DNA from: an uncultured Altererythrobacter sp.
GTDB taxonomy: Bacteria > Pseudomonadota > Alphaproteobacteria > Sphingomonadales > Sphingomonadaceae
Assembly (NCBI GenBank): GCA_937950385.1
Contig: CALFEA010000204.1
Span: 1 to 7,084 of the forward strand
Reading direction: 5' to 3'
DNA: 7,084 nt
Part shown: piece after piece, positions 5,454 to 7,084 of the stretch
Numbering within the stretch: the first letter of the stretch is position 1
How the letters are laid out: every line of letters starts with the position of its first letter
Made by a program: the position numbers and the translations under genes
The notes under the pieces: model-generated
Told to the model about the DNA's origin: nothing
The model's database searches: none
The model's input: only the letters and a program-made list of their open reading frames with translations

Positions 5454-6608
5454 ATGAAACGCACGATACTTACGGTCATGACAGCCAGCGCTCTTCTCTC
5501 GGCGGGCACTGCCGCCATTGCGCAAAGCCAGACCGTGCCTCAAGCCGCTGTTCAATCTGCCCCCCAAACAGCGGCGCAATTTGTGCGTTTCATCCCTTCC
5601 AAAACCCCTATTCAGCACCGCATCGATTATGCGGTCTGGGATGATGCAATGAAAAATCTGGTCGTATCGATGGGGCCCTCGCTTCGCAAAGCGGCCGCGT
5701 CTGAAGTGCAAAACTTTGGTTCGCGTCGCCGCTATGGCAGCAATTCACGTTACCGGCTGGAGGGGACGCGCGTCATGTTTTCCTTCCTTGATGCAGAAGT
5801 CATCAGCAGCTTTACCGAATATCGCAAGGATCTTGAGGCAACCGCCAATCAGCTCAATATCAGCACTTTGCCGCGCAATGAGCAGCTGGCCTTTTGGACC
5901 AATCTGCACAATGTCGCCCTGGTTGAACAAATCGCCATTGCTTGGCCCACGCGCCAACCGCGCGACATTAAAATTGATGGCGTAGCTTTAGATGAAGCCC
6001 GCTTCATTACGATCGGCGGCGTGGCGATGAGCCCGAAGGATATTCGCACCCAAATCGTCTATCCCAATTGGTCTGATCCGCGCGTTATTTACGGTTTTTG
6101 GCGCGGTGATATTGGCGGTCCATCGCTGCAACGCCGGGCCTATAATGCCGAAAACCTCAAGGACACATTAGAACGCAGTGCACGCGAATTTGTGAACTCG
6201 CTGCGCGGCACTCAGAAAAATGGCAGCACCTTGGCAGTGTCAGATATCTATACCGAAGCTGCGCCCTATTATTTCGCCGATTTTGACCGCGATCTGCGCT
6301 CCCACCTCGCCATTTATGCTAATGTCGAAGTGCAGCAAATCCTTGCCGGCACAAGTAAAGTCGATGCCTCAATCTCCGAGCCCGACATTGCCGATTTGGC
6401 CGGCGGCGTTCGCGAGCCTAGCTACACCAATATCACCTCTGATGGGGCTGCAAAGCGGTTCCGTATCCCGCAAAGCATGGCCCAATTGCTGGCTCAGCGT
6501 GAGCGCAAGTTTGATATTATGGAGCGCGAGGGCGTACGCACGGGTACTGTGACTTTCAGCCCTATCGAACTGCCCGGCGAAGACCCCAAGGCTGACGAAG
6601 TCGAATAG
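5454..6608 (+). CDS. Secreted DUF547 domain-containing protein lacking cysteines
   Basis: This 384-residue protein starts with a clear Sec signal peptide: MKRT, a hydrophobic core, then AIA-QSQ, with cleavage expected after Ala23. It should be periplasmic or secreted. The DUF547 core lies at about residues 100-250: RNEQLAFWTNLHNVALVE (141-158), the MSPKDIRTQIVYPNW block, and DPRVIYGFWRGDIGGPSLQ (208-226), then RRAYNAENLKDTLERSAREFVN. The usual family signature at that third block, as I recall it, is DPRIHFAxNCxxxxCPPLR; here both cysteine positions are replaced (FWRGDIGGP) and the whole protein has no cysteine. The remaining C-terminus is acidic and probably disordered. No biochemical role is established for the family that I can state, and this copy cannot use a cysteine for chemistry. 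The ATG at 5454 has AAGG 9 nt upstream; an in-frame TTG at 5448 is too close to that site. It is apparently monocistronic, after the infC terminator. Confidence 0.88.
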   Translation: MKRTILTVMTASALLSAGTAAIAQSQTVPQAAVQSAPQTAAQFVRFIPSKTPIQHRIDYAVWDDAMKNLVVSMGPSLRKAAASEVQNFGSRRRYGSNSRYRLEGTRVMFSFLDAEVISSFTEYRKDLEATANQLNISTLPRNEQLAFWTNLHNVALVEQIAIAWPTRQPRDIKIDGVALDEARFITIGGVAMSPKDIRTQIVYPNWSDPRVIYGFWRGDIGGPSLQRRAYNAENLKDTLERSAREFVNSLRGTQKNGSTLAVSDIYTEAAPYYFADFDRDLRSHLAIYANVEVQQILAGTSKVDASISEPDIADLAGGVREPSYTNITSDGAAKRFRIPQSMAQLLAQRERKFDIMEREGVRTGTVTFSPIELPGEDPKADEVE

Positions 6609-6610
6609 CA

Positions 6611-6638
6611 AGAGGTGCAGGCCGCGCCTCTGCGGCTT
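6611..6638 (+). other. Two mutually exclusive hairpins between the DUF547 gene and the transporter gene
   Basis: AGAGGTGC (6611-6618) can pair with GCGCCTCT (6624-6631) around a 5-nt loop, with one G:T wobble. Alternatively, AGGCCGC (6619-6625) can pair with GCGGCTT (6632-6638) around a 6-nt loop. The two structures share bases and cannot form together. No T-run follows, so this is not a standard intrinsic terminator; it may be a Rho-type 3' end, a stability hairpin, or chance in GC-rich DNA. TTGACG (6637-6642) resembles a -35 box but has no acceptable -10 partner. Confidence 0.3.
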
Positions 6639-6691
6639 GACGCCTTCGCTTCAATACGGGAATGACCGCGTCTAGGGGGAATTCCGCAGCC

Positions 6692-7084
6692 ATGCCCAAT
6701 CGTATCAACGCCAGCACTATTGGCCGTCTGCTTGGCCCCGCTATATTTGCGGTCACCGCGCTGACGCAGGCACCTGCTGGAATGCCGCAGGAAGCATGGC
6801 TGGTCGCCGGGCTGGTTGTGTGGATGGCAAGCTGGTGGATGACCGAGGCTGTGCCGCTGACCGCGACTGCCCTGCTCCCATTTATCATCCTACCGTTCAG
6901 CGGGGTATCGAATGCCAAGGAAACCGCGGCGAGCTATTACTCCCCTATTCTGTTCCTGATATTGGGCGGCGCATTTGTGGCATTGGCGATTGAGCGCACG
7001 GGTTTGCACCGGCGGCTCAGCCTCGCAATCTTGAGCTTTGTAGGCAGCGATGGCGGGCAAACGCGGCTGCTGCTGGCATTTATG
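6692..7084 (+). CDS. DASS/SLC13-family (sodium:dicarboxylate/sulfate) transporter, N-terminal part
   Basis: 131 codons are present from the ATG at 6692 to the right edge, with no stop, so the gene is truncated by the window. The fragment is mostly hydrophobic, with likely membrane segments at about residues 12-28, 35-50, 55-71, 83-100 and 109-117. WWMTEAVPLTATALLPF (48-64) followed by SPILFLILGGAFVALAIERTGLHRR is the characteristic N-terminal signature of the divalent anion:Na+ symporter family, inner-membrane carriers of C4-dicarboxylates, citrate, sulfate or related anions. The substrate cannot be assigned from this part, because the discriminating C-terminal half is missing. A purine-rich AGGGGGA (6674-6680) lies 11 nt before the ATG, a rather long spacing, and no better in-frame start exists nearby. 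It follows the DUF547 gene by 83 bp on the same strand; co-transcription is possible but not shown. Confidence 0.9.
   Translation, partial: MPNRINASTIGRLLGPAIFAVTALTQAPAGMPQEAWLVAGLVVWMASWWMTEAVPLTATALLPFIILPFSGVSNAKETAASYYSPILFLILGGAFVALAIERTGLHRRLSLAILSFVGSDGGQTRLLLAFM

Noticed and set aside
6637..6665. TTGACG as the -35 box of a promoter for the DASS transporter.
   Set aside because: At 16-18 nt spacing the downstream hexamers (GGAATG, GAATGA, AATGAC) are poor -10 boxes. A -35 match alone is not enough.
1..7084. Mobile elements, CRISPR arrays, toxin-antitoxin pairs or phage-defence genes.
   Set aside because: No transposase, integrase, regular repeat array, terminal inverted repeat or small gene pair is visible. 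All larger genes are housekeeping or common families.

Overview
The window looks like ordinary chromosome from an alphaproteobacterium, most likely a member of the Sphingomonadales (Sphingomonadaceae/Erythrobacteraceae type). The evidence is the protein flavour of Rsh, HemF, IF3 and PdeM, a single bifunctional Rsh, a non-canonical infC start codon, and moderate G+C with short intergenic gaps. This is judged by eye, without a database search. I see no rRNA, tRNA, CRISPR array, insertion sequence, prophage or plasmid feature, and no candidate for a wholly new system. The points of interest are fine-scale: start codons, a promoter, overlaps and an unusual protein family member.

Left part, minus strand (1-3786). 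In transcription order it holds hemF (oxygen-dependent coproporphyrinogen III oxidase), then rsh (bifunctional (p)ppGpp synthetase/hydrolase), then a small VOC/glyoxalase-fold protein whose ATG overlaps the rsh stop by one base (TAATG). A good sigma70-type promoter (CTGACA, 17 bp, GATAAT) lies on the hemF stop codon, so rsh can be transcribed separately from hemF. It also supports starting rsh at the ATG at 2859 rather than at an upstream in-frame TTG. After a 159-bp gap comes the first 80 codons of another minus-strand gene, a membrane-anchored protein that runs off the left edge.

Middle, plus strand (3832-5231). pdeM, a metallophosphoesterase of the ligase-associated type, is divergent from hemF with only 45 bp between the two starts. 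It is followed after 63 bp by infC (translation initiation factor IF3). infC most probably starts at a rare ATA codon (4633) placed 7 nt behind a clean AGGAG, as expected for a gene that controls its own translation through start-codon discrimination. A strong intrinsic terminator (5200-5231) closes this unit.

Right part, plus strand (5232-7084). A gene-free, apparently AT-richer stretch of about 220 bp leads into a secreted DUF547-family protein that has no cysteine at all, although the family's usual signature contains cysteines. After a short gap with two mutually exclusive hairpins comes the N-terminal 131 codons of a DASS/SLC13 (sodium:dicarboxylate/sulfate) transporter, cut by the right edge.

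Functionally the window is a set of mostly independent housekeeping genes (heme synthesis, stringent response, translation initiation, DNA-damage-associated phosphoesterase, transport) rather than one pathway.
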